This document shows positions 43,660-55,574 of a DNA stretch of 64,000 bases, one piece after another. The position numbers and the translations under genes are program-made. The stretch comes from Saprospiraceae bacterium. Its GTDB lineage: Bacteria > Bacteroidota > Bacteroidia > Chitinophagales > Saprospiraceae. Location of the stretch: positions 4,154,001 through 4,218,000 of the forward strand of contig JADJXD010000001.1 in NCBI GenBank assembly GCA_016715985.1. The letters are read 5' to 3'. Under the pieces are notes generated by a model. That model did no database searches. It was not told the origin of the DNA and was given only the letters and a program-made list of their open reading frames with translations. Positions within the stretch are counted from its first letter, which is position 1; each line of letters begins with the position of its first letter.

Positions 43660-44421
43660 TTATAAATGGATGTCTCTGATGTCTTTCAAAAAGGGCAATT
43701 GTTCTCTGTATTTATTTAAAGCTATCATTTGAGGTTCAAAGTGGCTTAATGTTTCTTGATCGCCCAGTTCAATAATAATTTCACCATTAAAGTTGACAAT
43801 CATCGAATTTCCGGGATATTCAAAACCGTTTTTGTCTTCTCCTACACGATTTACTCCTATAACGTAACATTGATTTTCAATTGCCCGGGCTATCATTAGA
43901 TTTCTCCAATGACTGATTCTGGACTTTGGCCAGTTAGCAGAATAGACTAGTACCGCATATCCTGTTGTATTAAATGAACAATAAGGAAATCGTAAATCAT
44001 AGCAGACTAACGGCCTTATTTTGATGCCATTAAATGTGTAGTCATTTGTTTTCATACCGTGTTTGTAGTATTTTGCTTCACCTGCCGGAGTAAAAAGATG
44101 AATCTTACTATATGAAAATTGTAAGCCATTTCCATCTACTATGATAAAATCATTATAAAAATTCGCATCCTTCAAAACCGGGATACTCCCTGCAATAGTA
44201 ATTCCTGTCCTTTCAGATATTTTCTGTAATGCCGAAATTATATCTATTTGAATCAGGTGTTGATTGGAAATCGGATCAAGAATATAGCCTGTGTTAAACA
44301 TTTCAGGGCATATCAATATATCTGTGCGACCTTTAAGTGAAGTGCACGCTTGTTCTACTTTATGAAGATTGGCTGAAACATCTTCCCACACTATATCCAT
44401 TTGAAAAATGGTGAAACGCAT
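43660..44421 (-). CDS. Nitrilase-superfamily amidase (omega-amidase-like)
   Basis: 253 residues from ATG 44421 (the frame stays open 18 codons further, but MRFTIFQMDIVWEDVSANL is the usual family start). Catalytic triad: Glu in LICPEMFNTGY, Lys in YSKIHLFTP, Cys in RPLVCYDLRFPY. Sequence and size fit the YafV/Nit2-type omega-amidases that hydrolyse alpha-ketoglutaramate or related deaminated amides, part of metabolite repair. The start lies 7 bases after the stop of the Gfo/Idh gene on the same strand, so they are likely one operon. Confidence 0.88.
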   Translation of the reverse strand: MRFTIFQMDIVWEDVSANLHKVEQACTSLKGRTDILICPEMFNTGYILDPISNQHLIQIDIISALQKISERTGITIAGSIPVLKDANFYNDFIIVDGNGLQFSYSKIHLFTPAGEAKYYKHGMKTNDYTFNGIKIRPLVCYDLRFPYCSFNTTGYAVLVYSANWPKSRISHWRNLMIARAIENQCYVIGVNRVGEDKNGFEYPGNSMIVNFNGEIIIELGDQETLSHFEPQMIALNKYREQLPFLKDIRDIHL

Positions 44422-44428
44422 AGATATT

Positions 44429-45412
44429 TTATTTTTCGAATGGGTAAATGACATTGATTTGTTTTCTGATCTCATCCATAGAAGCTATCAAGTCTAAACT
44501 GAACTGTAAAGGCATCACTTCACTTTGTAAATATCTGTTTCTAAGACAATTGTTTGTATCTATAATTTCATAAGTAAATCCTCTGCCAATTCGTCCGGAT
44601 TGTATTTTGACAGGACTTTCATCTTCCGTATATATATAATAATGATCCTGCTCATGAAATCTTCCCGGTATTATTATTTTACCTTTTGTTCCGTAAATCG
44701 TACAACTTGTATCAGAATGCATATCCAATGCACAGAATAGACTTGCCGTTGCACCGCTTTCATAAAATGTACTGATACTTGTACGAATATCTACCCCGGA
44801 ATTAGTAAGTTCGCCTGTTGCCCGGATTAATGTAGGCTTACCCAATATTAATTGACAAATAGCTAGGGGATAGATTCCTATATCCAACAAAGAACCTCCT
44901 GCCAGTTGTGGATTAAACAATCGACTATTTTCGTCGTACAATGATTGAAAAGAGAAGTCAGCAACAATATGTTTGACTTCACCAATAATACCCTCTGTAA
45001 GATGAGTAAGCAGATTTTTTATATTGGGAAGGTGTGCTGTCCATAATGCTTCAGCTAAAAACAGATTTTTACGGATTGCCAGCTCCTGAATTCTTTTAAG
45101 TTGCCTGACGGATACAGCTATTGGCTTTTCGCATAATACAGAAATACCGGCATTCAGACACATTTCAGCGTGAGCTGCATGAAATGTATGAGGAGTTGCA
45201 ATATAAACTACATCCACAAAGTCAACACTGAGCATCTTTTCGTAGCTGTCAAAATAGTGCGGAGCGTTAGTTGCATTTGCAAAACCTTTGGCTCGTTCTA
45301 TATCTGTAGATGCAACAGCATTTATTTTACAGCCGGAAACAGCTGATAAGTCTTCAGCAAATTTGGATGCTATTTTTCCGCACCCCAATATTCCCCATCT
45401 GATAATTTCCAT
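44429..45412 (-). CDS. Gfo/Idh/MocA-family oxidoreductase
   Basis: 327 residues. Rossmann NAD(P) motif WGILGCGKIASKFAEDL at the start, VVYIATPHTFHAAHAEMCLN, and the diagnostic EKPIAVS. The C-terminal alpha/beta domain (ADFSFQSLYDENSRLFNPQL, then GGSLLDIGIYPLA) matches the dimeric dihydrodiol dehydrogenase/D-xylose dehydrogenase branch. Substrate unknown; probably a sugar or a dihydrodiol-like compound. It overlaps the promoter side of no other gene and is probably the first gene of a pair with the amidase. Confidence 0.88.
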   Translation of the reverse strand: MEIIRWGILGCGKIASKFAEDLSAVSGCKINAVASTDIERAKGFANATNAPHYFDSYEKMLSVDFVDVVYIATPHTFHAAHAEMCLNAGISVLCEKPIAVSVRQLKRIQELAIRKNLFLAEALWTAHLPNIKNLLTHLTEGIIGEVKHIVADFSFQSLYDENSRLFNPQLAGGSLLDIGIYPLAICQLILGKPTLIRATGELTNSGVDIRTSISTFYESGATASLFCALDMHSDTSCTIYGTKGKIIIPGRFHEQDHYYIYTEDESPVKIQSGRIGRGFTYEIIDTNNCLRNRYLQSEVMPLQFSLDLIASMDEIRKQINVIYPFEK

Positions 45413-45646
45413 TTCTTTATTTTACGGAAAGAATTTCAAATATAAAGGAATTCTATTTTTCCACAAGTGTAACTATCAATAAAATCTGTTCTGAATATCT
45501 TTTATTTGAAAAACCAAGTTGTCATTTGGATAAAGAGCAAGAACTTAAAACAACTTAAAAGTCATTTGTAATGTATTTTTTATACACATTACATTTTATA
45601 CTACTTTATATATTAAAGACTTTTAGTAAAAAATATATTAAAAATA

Positions 45647-45677
45647 TTTGTAATATGTAAAATAACATTTATCTTTG
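45647..45677 (+). promoter_or_regulatory. Housekeeping-type promoter of the giant HYR gene
   Basis: TTTG (45647-45650), 19 bases, TATCTTTG (45670-45677): both boxes perfect. The ATG at 45729 is 51 bases downstream. The rest of 45413-45728 is AT-rich with no gene. Confidence 0.75.
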
Positions 45678-45728
45678 CTCGGTGAAGTATAGCCATGCTG
45701 TACCATCATTCCCAAAAGGCAGTAATTA

Positions 45729-48700
45729 ATGTTTGTTTTTTCTCAAAATAAAAACTTATTAATTATGTCACTTTTTTTACAAAAAAGCATGTCAATGCAA
45801 CAATTTATGCCTGCATCTATCGGTAAGATGTTGAGCGTGTTTTTTGTTTCATTATTATTGGGCATCAATATTTTTGCTCAATGCCCTTCTGTTCAGGCTT
45901 ATTCCGGCAGTTCACCTACGGGTAACCAAAGTTATAATGAAAGACTTGGAATGGTCTTTACAGTAACTGCTCCGATTACCGTAACACATTTGGGAGCTTA
46001 TGATGATGGACAGGATGGGTTGGCTCTACCAATCACTGTCGGAATTGTAAGACGATCAGATGGTTTTGTTTTTGCCGGACCTATTACATTGAGTGGTAGC
46101 GCAGATCCATTAAGTGGATTACATCGGATACAGTCTATTCCTGATGTTGTACTTCCCAATGGTCAATATGTCATAGTGGCTGTGGGATATGGAGCAGGAG
46201 AACAAAACGGAAACTCCAACATTGGCGGTCATCCGGTTTCGTCTGTAAATGCAGGCGGTAATCTCACATTTGATGAGGCACTGTTTTTCGGTGGGACAAC
46301 ATTCGGACTACCTACAACCAGTTTTCCTACACCTAATGTATTTCATGCGGGTACATTTTTATTTTCTGAAATTCCTGTTGCCCCGCAATTGGAAGCTAAT
46401 CCGGATGAATCTGTCGTTTGTGCTGGAGATGTCATTACAGTGGATATTTCAACTCCCGGTGAAAACGGACAAGGTATATGCATAGATGAATACAGATTTT
46501 CAGTTGATAATGGGGTGAATTGGTCTGCTTGGACAACGACTGTTCCTGCTTTTTTTGCGGTAGGCGGTAGTACAAATATAATTGAAAGCAGAAGAAATTG
46601 TGATAGTGGGGCATGTCTCAGTGATACTTTCTCTGTTTCATGGTTAGTTACTTCACCTATAACATCGTTAAGTATTACAGCCGTTCCGGATGGTGATGTT
46701 TGTATTGGAGCAACAAATGTTCAATACAACGCCATTGTAACAGGAGGCACGGGGCCATTTTCGTATTTATGGTGTGCTTATGATAATGGAACTGGAGCAT
46801 TGCCTTGTTTTAATAACTTTAACAATAATTCAATACAGAATCCTATAAGAACATGGAATACCACAACTGGCTTTAAGTCAGTTGGCGTAACGGTTTCACA
46901 AGATGGTTGTCCTGATGTTCAGAGCCTATATGTGTTTGAAGTTACATCTGACCCTGTAAGACCTGCATTGGACATGGCTACTCCGGGTACCGGTACTGTA
47001 GTTTGTCAGGGAAGCACAGTTTCTGCTACGTTTCTTGCAGGTACTGGTGGTGCCGGAAATTGTGTGGATGAATTCAGATATTCTATTGACAATGGTTCTT
47101 CTTGGAATGCATATATTCCAGGTAATGATATCACAGTAGGAAGTATGACGGTTTTATTACAAAGTAGAAGAGTTTGTGATGGATTGGGTTGTGATGGTGC
47201 TGGTGAAACCTTTCAGAATGTATTTAGTTGGCCGGTTTCATTAAACCCAACTGCGGACATTTCACCGGATCCGGCTGAAGTTTGTGCTGGTATAGACTTA
47301 CAATTGAATGGAAATCCATCAGGTGGTTCAGGAATTTACAGTTCTCACGCTTGGTATGGTACTGGATATGAGTATTTAAATGATGATGAAATATTAAATC
47401 CGATTTTCAATCACGATGTTCCTGGGCAGTATGAAGAATTAATATACAGAGTGACGGATAATCTTGGCTGTAGCGCTAACGATACTATAACAGTTACCAT
47501 TTTTGAAAACCCCACTGCCTCCATCCTCCCTGCGACGATACCGGATTTTATATGCCCCGGCAAGAATCTATTGCTAAACGGTAATCCTTCCGGTGGAGAC
47601 GGGAATTACACCCATCAATGGGAGGATGCCTCAAATTTCAATGATGCGACACTACAGTCCGCAGTATTTAATAGTTTGGTGTTGGGTGACTACACTGTGA
47701 CCTATACTGTGACGGATGGCAATGGATGTACGGGAACAGATGACATCAGCTTTACGGTAGGTGATGAAGTAGATCCTGTGATCACCTGTCCTGCGAATGT
47801 GACTGTGGATACCGATCCGGGTATCTGTACGGCTTTATTTGAATATGAAGTAATATTTTCAGATAACTGTTCAGGGCTGGATGTTGTAGGATTTGAGAAT
47901 GAATTTGCACCGGGCAACTGGACATTGAGCAATAGTAACGCCGGCGATGGGGATGTTGATGAAAGTCTTGCACCCTCATCGATTACGATTACAGGTTCTA
48001 ATACCGTTGTCAATCCGGGAGGAAACAATACAGATTATTGTATCACTGTACCGGGGTCGACTTCAGGTGAGATAACATTTGACTGGAGTTATACCACATC
48101 CGATGCAGATGGATCGTTTTGGGATAGATTCGGTTATGTAGTAGATGGTATATTTACACAATTGTCAGACAATGCAGGACCAAATAATCAAATGGGAAGC
48201 GTTACAATCCCGTTGTCACCTGATCAGGAATTTTGTTTCAGGATTTTTTCAGTTGATCAAGTCGCTGGTGCCGCCGTAACGATCACGATGAATTTTGGCT
48301 ATATGGAAAATATCAATCCGATGCTCAGTCAGACAGATGGTTTGGTTTCAGGGAGCGATTTTCCATTGGGAACAACCATAAATACATTTGAAGTTACGGA
48401 TTTTGCAGGAAATACAAATTCATGCACATTTACGGTGTTGGTGGAGGATAATGAGAATCCTGTTATTACATGTCCTGATGATATAGTAATAGAATTAGAT
48501 CCATTGGAGTGCGGGAGAATAGTAGAATTTGCAGCAGATGCTACCGATAACTGTTCCATAGCAGAAATCAGACAGATAGAAGGCTTAGCTTCCGGAAGTT
48601 TCTTTCCGATTGGCACCCAAACGATAAGCTTTGTAGCAGAAGATGGTTCAGGCAATACTGATAGCTGTTCATTTATTGTAAGGCTCATAGATTTTCCGCA

Positions 48701-51700
48701 TCCGCCATTGGGCTGTATTCCGATCAATCTGTCATTGGATGAAGATTGCAGCGGTACACTGACACCTGAAAATGTTCTGACAGGTTATCTGGATACCAAT
48801 GGTGATATTTTATTGGGTTGTCTGGATTGTTTTGTAATCAATGTGACCGCACCGAATGGCACGCCACTTGGCGCAACAGTGACAGGTGAATATCTGGGCA
48901 AGACCTTAAATTATATGATTTCCAATACAAAATCAGGCTTCAATTGCTGGAATACTGTATTGATCGAAGATAAAATAGCACCGACCATCGAGTGCCGTAA
49001 TGATACGATTAGCTGTATGGAGCCATTGAGTGCTGCATTACTGCCGATACCTTCAGATAATTGTTATGCCCGATTGGTAAAATTAGATGAAAGATTTGAA
49101 AAATTGGATTGCGATCCTGTAGCGATAGCACGTTATGTGAGAACGTGGAAAGCAGTGGACGATTATGGAAATGAAAGCGGAACATGTAATGACACCGTCT
49201 ATCTGAAAAGGACGGATTTAAGCGGATTGGTATTTCCGGGAAATGAGACCTTATCGTGTTCAGAGGGTTATGCTACGGATAGCAAAGGATTTCCATATCC
49301 GGCACCTTCAGTGACAGGAGTACCTACACTGAACGGATTGAATCTGTATCCGTTTGATCAGGCGTTTATATGTAATGGCGCATTGACATATAAAGATCAG
49401 TTAGTTGTAAATACGCCATGCAAAAAACAAATAGTGCGTACCTGGTCGATCACAGAATGGTGGTGCAGTACGACAGTGATTTACAATATGCCATTTCAGA
49501 TTATCGACATAGTAGATACGATAGCACCGGTGATTCCGCAATTGATTGACATCACCGTAACGACACAGACAAAATCATGCGATGCATTGGTGAGTTTTCC
49601 AACTTTAAATATTACCGACAATTGTAATGAACTGAAATTAGTCAATATCAATGCATCATTGGACGGATCACCATCCGGATTTGTAAATAGTAACGGTGGT
49701 AGTCTGAAACTGACAGTAGGAAAACACAGAATCACTTATACAGCTTTAGACGTATGTGGTAAGTTGTCCGAAATGAGTTACTATGTGACGGTTCAGGATG
49801 ATACATCACCGATTGCAATATGTGATCAGTTGAATGTGATCAGTCTGAACAGCAATGGTTATGCACAGGCAACAGCACTGGCAGTAGATGACGGAAGTTT
49901 TGACGAATGTGGTGGTGTGACACTGGAACTGCAACGGATGGAAGATCCATGCGGTACAGGTCAGGATACCACGTGGTTGCCGTATGTTGAATTTTGTTGT
50001 GAAGATGCCAATCAGACAAGAATGGTGATACTGAGAGTGACAGACAAAGGGTATAATACCAATATGTGTATGGTCAGCGTGAAGGTACAGGACAAAATAC
50101 CACCTGTGATGACTTGTCCGGGCGACCTGACCATCAGTGACTGTCTATATACATTTGACCCGAATTTTCCGAATTCATATTTTGGAGCACCAACAGCAGA
50201 AGATAACTGCCCATCGAATATCAATTTCAGACAGACTGTAACTGATGGAAGAAGCAACTGTGGCACCGGAGACGTAATCAGGACAATCACACTGCTGGAA
50301 GGAGGCATCGTTTATGGCAGCTGTACCCAAATTATAAGCTTTCAGAATAATGAACCATTTGACGGATATAATCCGGATCATGTGATCTGGCCAAAAAAAG
50401 ATACGACGATAAACGGCGCCTGCAGTCCTTTAGACCTGAGGCCTGAATTTTTGGGTGTCGGACATGGTTTTCCGGTAATAAGCGAAGATGCCTGTGATCC
50501 GTAGGAATGACATATGAGGATCAGGTATATTATTTTGCGAATAACAATGCATGCTTCAAAATACTTAGATTTTGGACAATCATCGACTGGTGTCAGATAG
50601 GTTCAGATGGTAAACATTTGACCTGGAGTTTTGAGCAGGAGATCAAGGTAGTAGATAATACCGCACCGGTCATCACGAGCAGCACGACAGAGAGAGTTGT
50701 GTGTACCTTTGACGGAGAGTGTGCCAGCGGAGTTATTACAGGATTGACAGCGAGTGCTACAGATTGTACACCGGATAGTATGCTGGTATGGACCTATGTT
50801 ATTTATGACAGAACAGATACACCGGAAGTAATCTACAGCTCAGGTATCGGCAAAGATGTCAGCGGTACCTATCCGGTTGGCAAGTACCGTGTACAGTTTA
50901 CCGTACAGGACAGATGTGGGAATCTGGCCAATACAGGATATAATTTTGAGATCAGGAATTGTAAAGCACCAACAGCAATTTGCAAACTTGGGTTAAGTAC
51001 CTCCGTAACGATGATGCCGGATGGTAATGGCGGCATGGCACCGATGGCTATGATTGATGCATCATTCTTTGACAATAAGAGTTACCATGTGTGTAATTAT
51101 GATCTGAAATACAGCTTTTCAGCTGATACAAACGATACGATCCGAACGTTTGACTGTAGTCAATTGGGAGAAAGAGCAGTGAGTATGTGGGTGACAGATG
51201 TCAATGGAAACACATCATTTTGCAATACCTTCATAGATGTACAGGATTCACTGGGATTGTGTACAGGGAACAGAGTATTTGTAAACGGAACGATACTGAC
51301 GGATATAAATCAGGAGGTAAGTGAAGTTCAGATCAATCTGAATGATGGAGAAGGCAGTCCTGCGATGACAGATGAGAATGGACAATATGAATTTACTGAA
51401 TTACCATCAGGCGTGTACTATACCTTCCGCCCTGAGAAAGACGGAGATGATATCAATGGCATCAGCACACTGGATATAGTGATGATACAGCGGCATATAC
51501 TTGGATTACAGCCATTAGAAAACCCATACAGGATCATAGCAGCGGATGTGAACAAGAGTGGCAGCGTCTCAGCAGCCGATCTGATAGAGTTGCGAAAGTT
51601 GATATTGGGAGTCATAAGTACACATCAACATACGGATAGCTGGAGATTTGTGGACAGAAACTATGCATTTCCGGATATAAGCAATCCATGGGTCGGTCAG

Positions 51701-52486
51701 TTTCCGGAGCAATGTGCATTACCTGTGACCAGCAATACGACAATAGATTATGTAGCCATAAAAGTTGGAGATGTCAATGGCAGTGCAACAGGAACAAACG
51801 CAAAAGATGAGACATTGGATCGTCGCAGTGTGGTAAGATTTGAAAGTACAAACCACCGGGTATCGGGTGGAACAATTGTACAAATACCGTTCAGAGCGAG
51901 TCAGAGTGCAACCATCTATGGCTTCCAGCAAGTGCTGGAGACATCGGGAGTTGTTATCAGAAGTATTACACCGGGCGTTATAAAGCTCCGTGAAAATGAA
52001 GTTCTCCCATTGAATGCACAGAAGTGGGGTATGGCAGTGTCAATCCCTGATGGAGTGGACGTTCAGGAAGGTGACTTGCTGTTTACGATAGAAGCAGAAG
52101 CATTACGAAGTGGAAGTCTGGCAGAAATGATCAGTTTGAGCGGTGAAGTGAGACCGGAGATATACACTGAAGAACTGACGGAGGATGCACTGCAACTAAG
52201 CTGGAGAAATGCTGAGACAAGTGGACAGTTTGGCGTAAGTAATCTGCAACCGAATCCATGGAAGGATCAGACCAGATTAGTCATTCAAATGCCGGAAACG
52301 TCAATGGTAAGTCTGAAGATCAGAGATTACACAGGCAGGAAAGTTGTCAGCCGCATCGAGCAACTGACAGCCGGAGAAAATACGATCGCAATCATGAGAG
52401 ATGAACTCAGACAAGCAGGTGTTTACTTTTATGAGTTGAAATATGGTAAAGAAACCATTACAGGTAAGATGATACTGATTGATTAA
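45729..52486 (+). pseudogene. Giant HYR/dockerin-like surface protein with T9SS type A sorting domain, one-base frameshift
   Basis: About 2,250 residues if repaired. Signal peptide (MLSVFFVSLLLGINIFAQ) after a ~33-residue lead from ATG 45729. Then a beta-sandwich (52-215), PKD/SprB-like domains with CAGDVITVDIS and CAGIDLQLNGNP (about 230-660), HYR domains such as DPVITCPANVTVD, NPVITCPDDIVIE and PPVMTCPGDLTIS, two dockerin-like calcium loops (DINGISTLDIVMIQRHILGL and DVNKSGSVSAADLIELRKLI) and a type A sorting end (LQPNPWKDQTRLVIQM to GVYFYELKYGKETITGKM). Frame one ends at TAG 50502 after ACDP; frame two starts MTYEDQVYYF at 50507. Adding one G restores CCG-GTA-GGA-ATG (Pro-Val-Gly-Met). Probably surface adhesin. 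Confidence 0.88.
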
Positions 52487-52508
52487 GAATCTATCAAAAA
52501 TATTTTAA

Positions 52509-52547
52509 GAAAAAAGGCTCTCCGAAATTTTCGGAGAGCCTTTTTTG
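52509..52547. terminator. Strong terminator after the HYR gene
   Basis: AAAAAAGGCTCTCCGAAA and TTTCGGAGAGCCTTTTTT pair nearly completely, with a T6 tail in + and A-run for the reverse, so it can also serve the convergent folE side. Confidence 0.9.
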
Positions 52548-52665
52548 ATTTATGTCTACTAAGGTTTAAATGTTAGACTATGTATGAAGCGGGCAGCACT
52601 ACTCTTTCAGGGGCTGAGGGTAAAGCATGGCAATATTTTGTGTTCAACAACCATTACCCGGATTT

Positions 52666-53400
52666 TTATTTACCAATGTACTTCAGGAACTCTGCCTTCG
52701 TCATTTCATCCTTGAACTTACCTGAATAGCTCGAAGTGATTGTACTGCTATTAACATCCTGAATACCTCTTGATGAAACACAGAGATGCACTGCGTCAAT
52801 GACAACTGCGACATTTTCGGATTGAACTGCTTTTTTAATTTCTTCTGCAATCTGAATTGTCAGGCGTTCCTGTACTTGAGGACGTTTGGCAAAAAATTGT
52901 ACAATTCTGTTTAGTTTTGAAAGACCGATCACTTGCCCTTCTGAAATATATGCCACATGGGCACGACCAATGATGGGGACAAAATGATGCTCGCAATTTG
53001 AATAAAAAGTAATATCTTTTTCAACCAGCATTTCTTTGTATTTATACTTATTTTCAAAGAGTTTTATGTCCGGTTTGTTTTCAGGATTTAACCCACTGAA
53101 TATTTCTTTAACATACATTTTCGCTACACGATATGGTGTTCCTTTCAGGCTGTCATCGGTCAGGTCGAGACCCAATAATTCCATAATTTCCCTGAAATGA
53201 TATTCTATGCCCTTGATTTTAGTTTCATCATCCAGGTCGAAAGCACCTTCTTTCATTGGTGTGTCAATAGAAGTAAATATGTGGTTATCTCCATTCAAAT
53301 CAAATTCAGCTTTTGTGAGATCGTCCATAAAAGCAAATTCTTCCAAAACGGGGTTTTCAATTCTTATTTTTCTGTTATCTAAAATATTACTGCCTTTCAT
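52666..53400 (-). CDS. folE: GTP cyclohydrolase I
   Basis: 244 residues from ATG 53400; a TTG two codons upstream is less likely. The C-terminal 180 residues are the homodecamer-forming FolE fold: GTPYRVAKMYVKEIFSGL, the zinc site FYSNCEHHFVPIIGRAHVAY, the GLSKLNRIVQFFAKRPQVQE helix and the HLCVSSRGIQ strand with the second zinc Cys. It converts GTP to 7,8-dihydroneopterin triphosphate for folate or queuosine/pterin synthesis. An N-terminal extension of ~55 residues is acidic and not conserved. Gap 53401-53788 has no supported gene. Confidence 0.93.
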   Translation of the reverse strand: MKGSNILDNRKIRIENPVLEEFAFMDDLTKAEFDLNGDNHIFTSIDTPMKEGAFDLDDETKIKGIEYHFREIMELLGLDLTDDSLKGTPYRVAKMYVKEIFSGLNPENKPDIKLFENKYKYKEMLVEKDITFYSNCEHHFVPIIGRAHVAYISEGQVIGLSKLNRIVQFFAKRPQVQERLTIQIAEEIKKAVQSENVAVVIDAVHLCVSSRGIQDVNSSTITSSYSGKFKDEMTKAEFLKYIGK

Positions 53401-53788
53401 TATCAATTTTTAAGAGAAACAGCAAGTAAATATTATTGTTTAATAAATTAATCATAAATGTTAAACAATATGATTGAATTTCTATACTATTTAAAGAAAG
53501 GTAAAAAAATAATTTTTACTGAAAGTGAATTTAAATTAACAACTTTTGTATCTAAAATACAGATTTTCAATGTTCTAAGGCTTATTTTGACATTAACTAT
53601 AATCTCTTTATTTTTAAACAGACTAAAAGTTGATTTGAATCATCATAACATATTGAGGAATGTTATATTTTTACAGTAAGATTGATTTCAATCAGAAATT
53701 TGAGAGTATGAGTTTGGTTTTTTGTTTAAAAATTGGAAAATATCAAGAATCAAATAAGTCGTGTTTATGTTTTTGAAGTTTTAAATAA

Positions 53789-54643
53789 ATGAAAATGAAT
53801 AAGATACTTGTCCCTGTTGATTTTACAAAGAATTCATTTGCTGCGTTTTATTATGCGCACAAACTTGCAGCAAAGACAGATGGAGTTGTGACTCTGATGC
53901 ACGTGATTAACGGTAGTTTTACCACTTCCGACAGTTTGTTTTTGGACAGCCTCGAATCAGCCGGTAAAGCTGCAAAAATGAGATTAAAGTATTTCGCTAA
54001 AGAGTATCCTTTGGAGTTGGGTATTGAGATGGAAAAGGTTAAATTTAAATACGAGGTCAGATTTGGTGTACCGGGATTTACTGTAGTAGATTATTTGAAA
54101 GACGTATATTTTGACTGTGTTGTTATGGGTACACGAGATAAGCACAACATTATAGAGCGATTTTTTGGAACAACCTCCTCCATTATAGCCAGATTGTCTT
54201 CCCGACCTGTACTTCTGATTCATGAAAATACAAAGTATCACGAAATTAAGAAGGTTGTTTTTGCTATAGATAATCATCTTGATTTTGATGAATCTGTGGA
54301 TGAGTACATTGCTTTCAATGAATATTTTGGAGCATCTACGGATTTCGTGCATGTTGCTGAAGAAAATGTGAAGATTGACGAAACTAAAAATGAAGTTGTG
54401 AAGGAAATTTTTGAAAATAAAGAGCCTGATTTTGCATTTCAGATCAAAAATATACAAGCTAATGATCCGATACAAGGATTAATTGATTATTGTATAAATG
54501 AAAAAACGGATATGTTGGTGTTGGTACATAGGAGAAAAAGTCTGTTGGGAGAGATTTTTACTTCATCCTTTAGCCTGACGACATCAGAAGGACTTCACTT
54601 ACCTATCATGATCTTAAATGAAACTTTCATAGAAGAAGAATAA
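53789..54643 (+). CDS. Universal stress protein, two UspA domains (first)
   Basis: 284 residues in two tandem UspA folds. Domain one (MNKILVPVDFTKNSFAAFYY to RPVLLIHENT) ends with GTRDKHNIIERFFGTTSSII, which keeps the G-x-x-x loop but lacks the second Gly of the ATP-binding motif. Domain two (IKKVVFAIDNHLDFDESVDE on) is more degenerate. Such proteins act in energy or redox stress. It is followed 37 bases later by a second two-domain Usp. The pair probably arose by duplication. Confidence 0.9.
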   Translation: MKMNKILVPVDFTKNSFAAFYYAHKLAAKTDGVVTLMHVINGSFTTSDSLFLDSLESAGKAAKMRLKYFAKEYPLELGIEMEKVKFKYEVRFGVPGFTVVDYLKDVYFDCVVMGTRDKHNIIERFFGTTSSIIARLSSRPVLLIHENTKYHEIKKVVFAIDNHLDFDESVDEYIAFNEYFGASTDFVHVAEENVKIDETKNEVVKEIFENKEPDFAFQIKNIQANDPIQGLIDYCINEKTDMLVLVHRRKSLLGEIFTSSFSLTTSEGLHLPIMILNETFIEEE

Positions 54644-54680
54644 TACATTATATTTGTTATAAATTATCAAAAACAGGATT

Positions 54681-55481
54681 ATGAATATATTATGCCCGAC
54701 TGACTTTTCAGAAAACTCTCAATTTGCTATTGAGTATGCAATCAACCTAACAAATGTTACGGGGGGGAAATTGCATTTCCTTACGTCATTTACAGTGCCC
54801 AGATCTACGGGTAATTTCCGATCACTGGATTTAGAAATTCGCCAGACAGTAGAAGCTGAGTTAAATGAATTTGTACAACCTTATCTGAATTTGATTAAAA
54901 CTGGTCTTGAACCTGTTATTGTAGTGATGGAAGGCAACCCAGGAAATGCAATTCTGAGCTACTCTGAACGAAATCATGTTGATTTAATAATTATGGGTAC
55001 GCAAGGAAGTACAAATCTTGCAACCCTGCTTTTGGGTAGTGTCACCAAAAAAGTTTTTGAAAATACAACCGTACCGGTTTTAGCAATTCCATCCATTGTC
55101 AGGGAAACATTAACCGGCAACAGAATGCTGTTGAGTCTGGACGATGCAGAAGTTAAAAATCTTAAAATATTTAATCTGGTCAGATATTTGAAAGATAAAC
55201 TGGAAGTAGATCTCGATATCATTCATATCAGCAAACCCGACCAAATGATTGCTTTTAGTAACAATACAACTGCTGCATTATCTGATATTACCAGGGAAAT
55301 TATTGAATTGGTTGATGAAGATCCGGTTTCCCGTATAAAACAATATGTTGACAATTCTGATGTTGGTATATTAATTATGATCAGGCGATATCACACATTT
55401 TGGGAAAGATTATTTTTGCAAACCAATACTACAGCAGAGTTGTTTGCCAGTAATGTGCCCATTCTGATGCTCCCGGAGTAA
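54681..55481 (+). CDS. Universal stress protein, two UspA domains (second)
   Basis: 266 residues. Domain one holds the full ATP motif GTQGSTNLATLLLGS (G-x2-G-x9-G-S), so nucleotide binding is likely here, unlike in the sister gene. Domain two (RMLLSLDDAEVKNLKIFNLV on) has lost the motif. No membrane segment. Same operon as the preceding usp gene, ending at a bidirectional terminator. Confidence 0.92.
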   Translation: MNILCPTDFSENSQFAIEYAINLTNVTGGKLHFLTSFTVPRSTGNFRSLDLEIRQTVEAELNEFVQPYLNLIKTGLEPVIVVMEGNPGNAILSYSERNHVDLIIMGTQGSTNLATLLLGSVTKKVFENTTVPVLAIPSIVRETLTGNRMLLSLDDAEVKNLKIFNLVRYLKDKLEVDLDIIHISKPDQMIAFSNNTTAALSDITREIIELVDEDPVSRIKQYVDNSDVGILIMIRRYHTFWERLFLQTNTTAELFASNVPILMLPE

Positions 55482-55516
55482 AAGTGAACAAAATTTTTTA
55501 TTTGGAATATATAAAG

Positions 55517-55557
55517 CAAAAAAAGCCGAATCAAATAAGATGACTCGGCTTTTTTTA
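55517..55557. terminator. Bidirectional terminator between usp and ferritin genes
   Basis: AAAAAAAGCCGA and TCGGCTTTTTTT with inner TCA/TGA pairing after one mismatch. It has A- and T-runs on both sides, so it serves both convergent genes. Confidence 0.88.
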
Positions 55558-55574
55558 TGTAAAAAGAAGTAAAA

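Noticed and set aside
53458..53679. 73-codon frame before the usp genes
   Set aside because: Very AT-rich sequence giving only Leu/Ile/Asn/Lys runs, with no promoter, signal peptide or family pattern.
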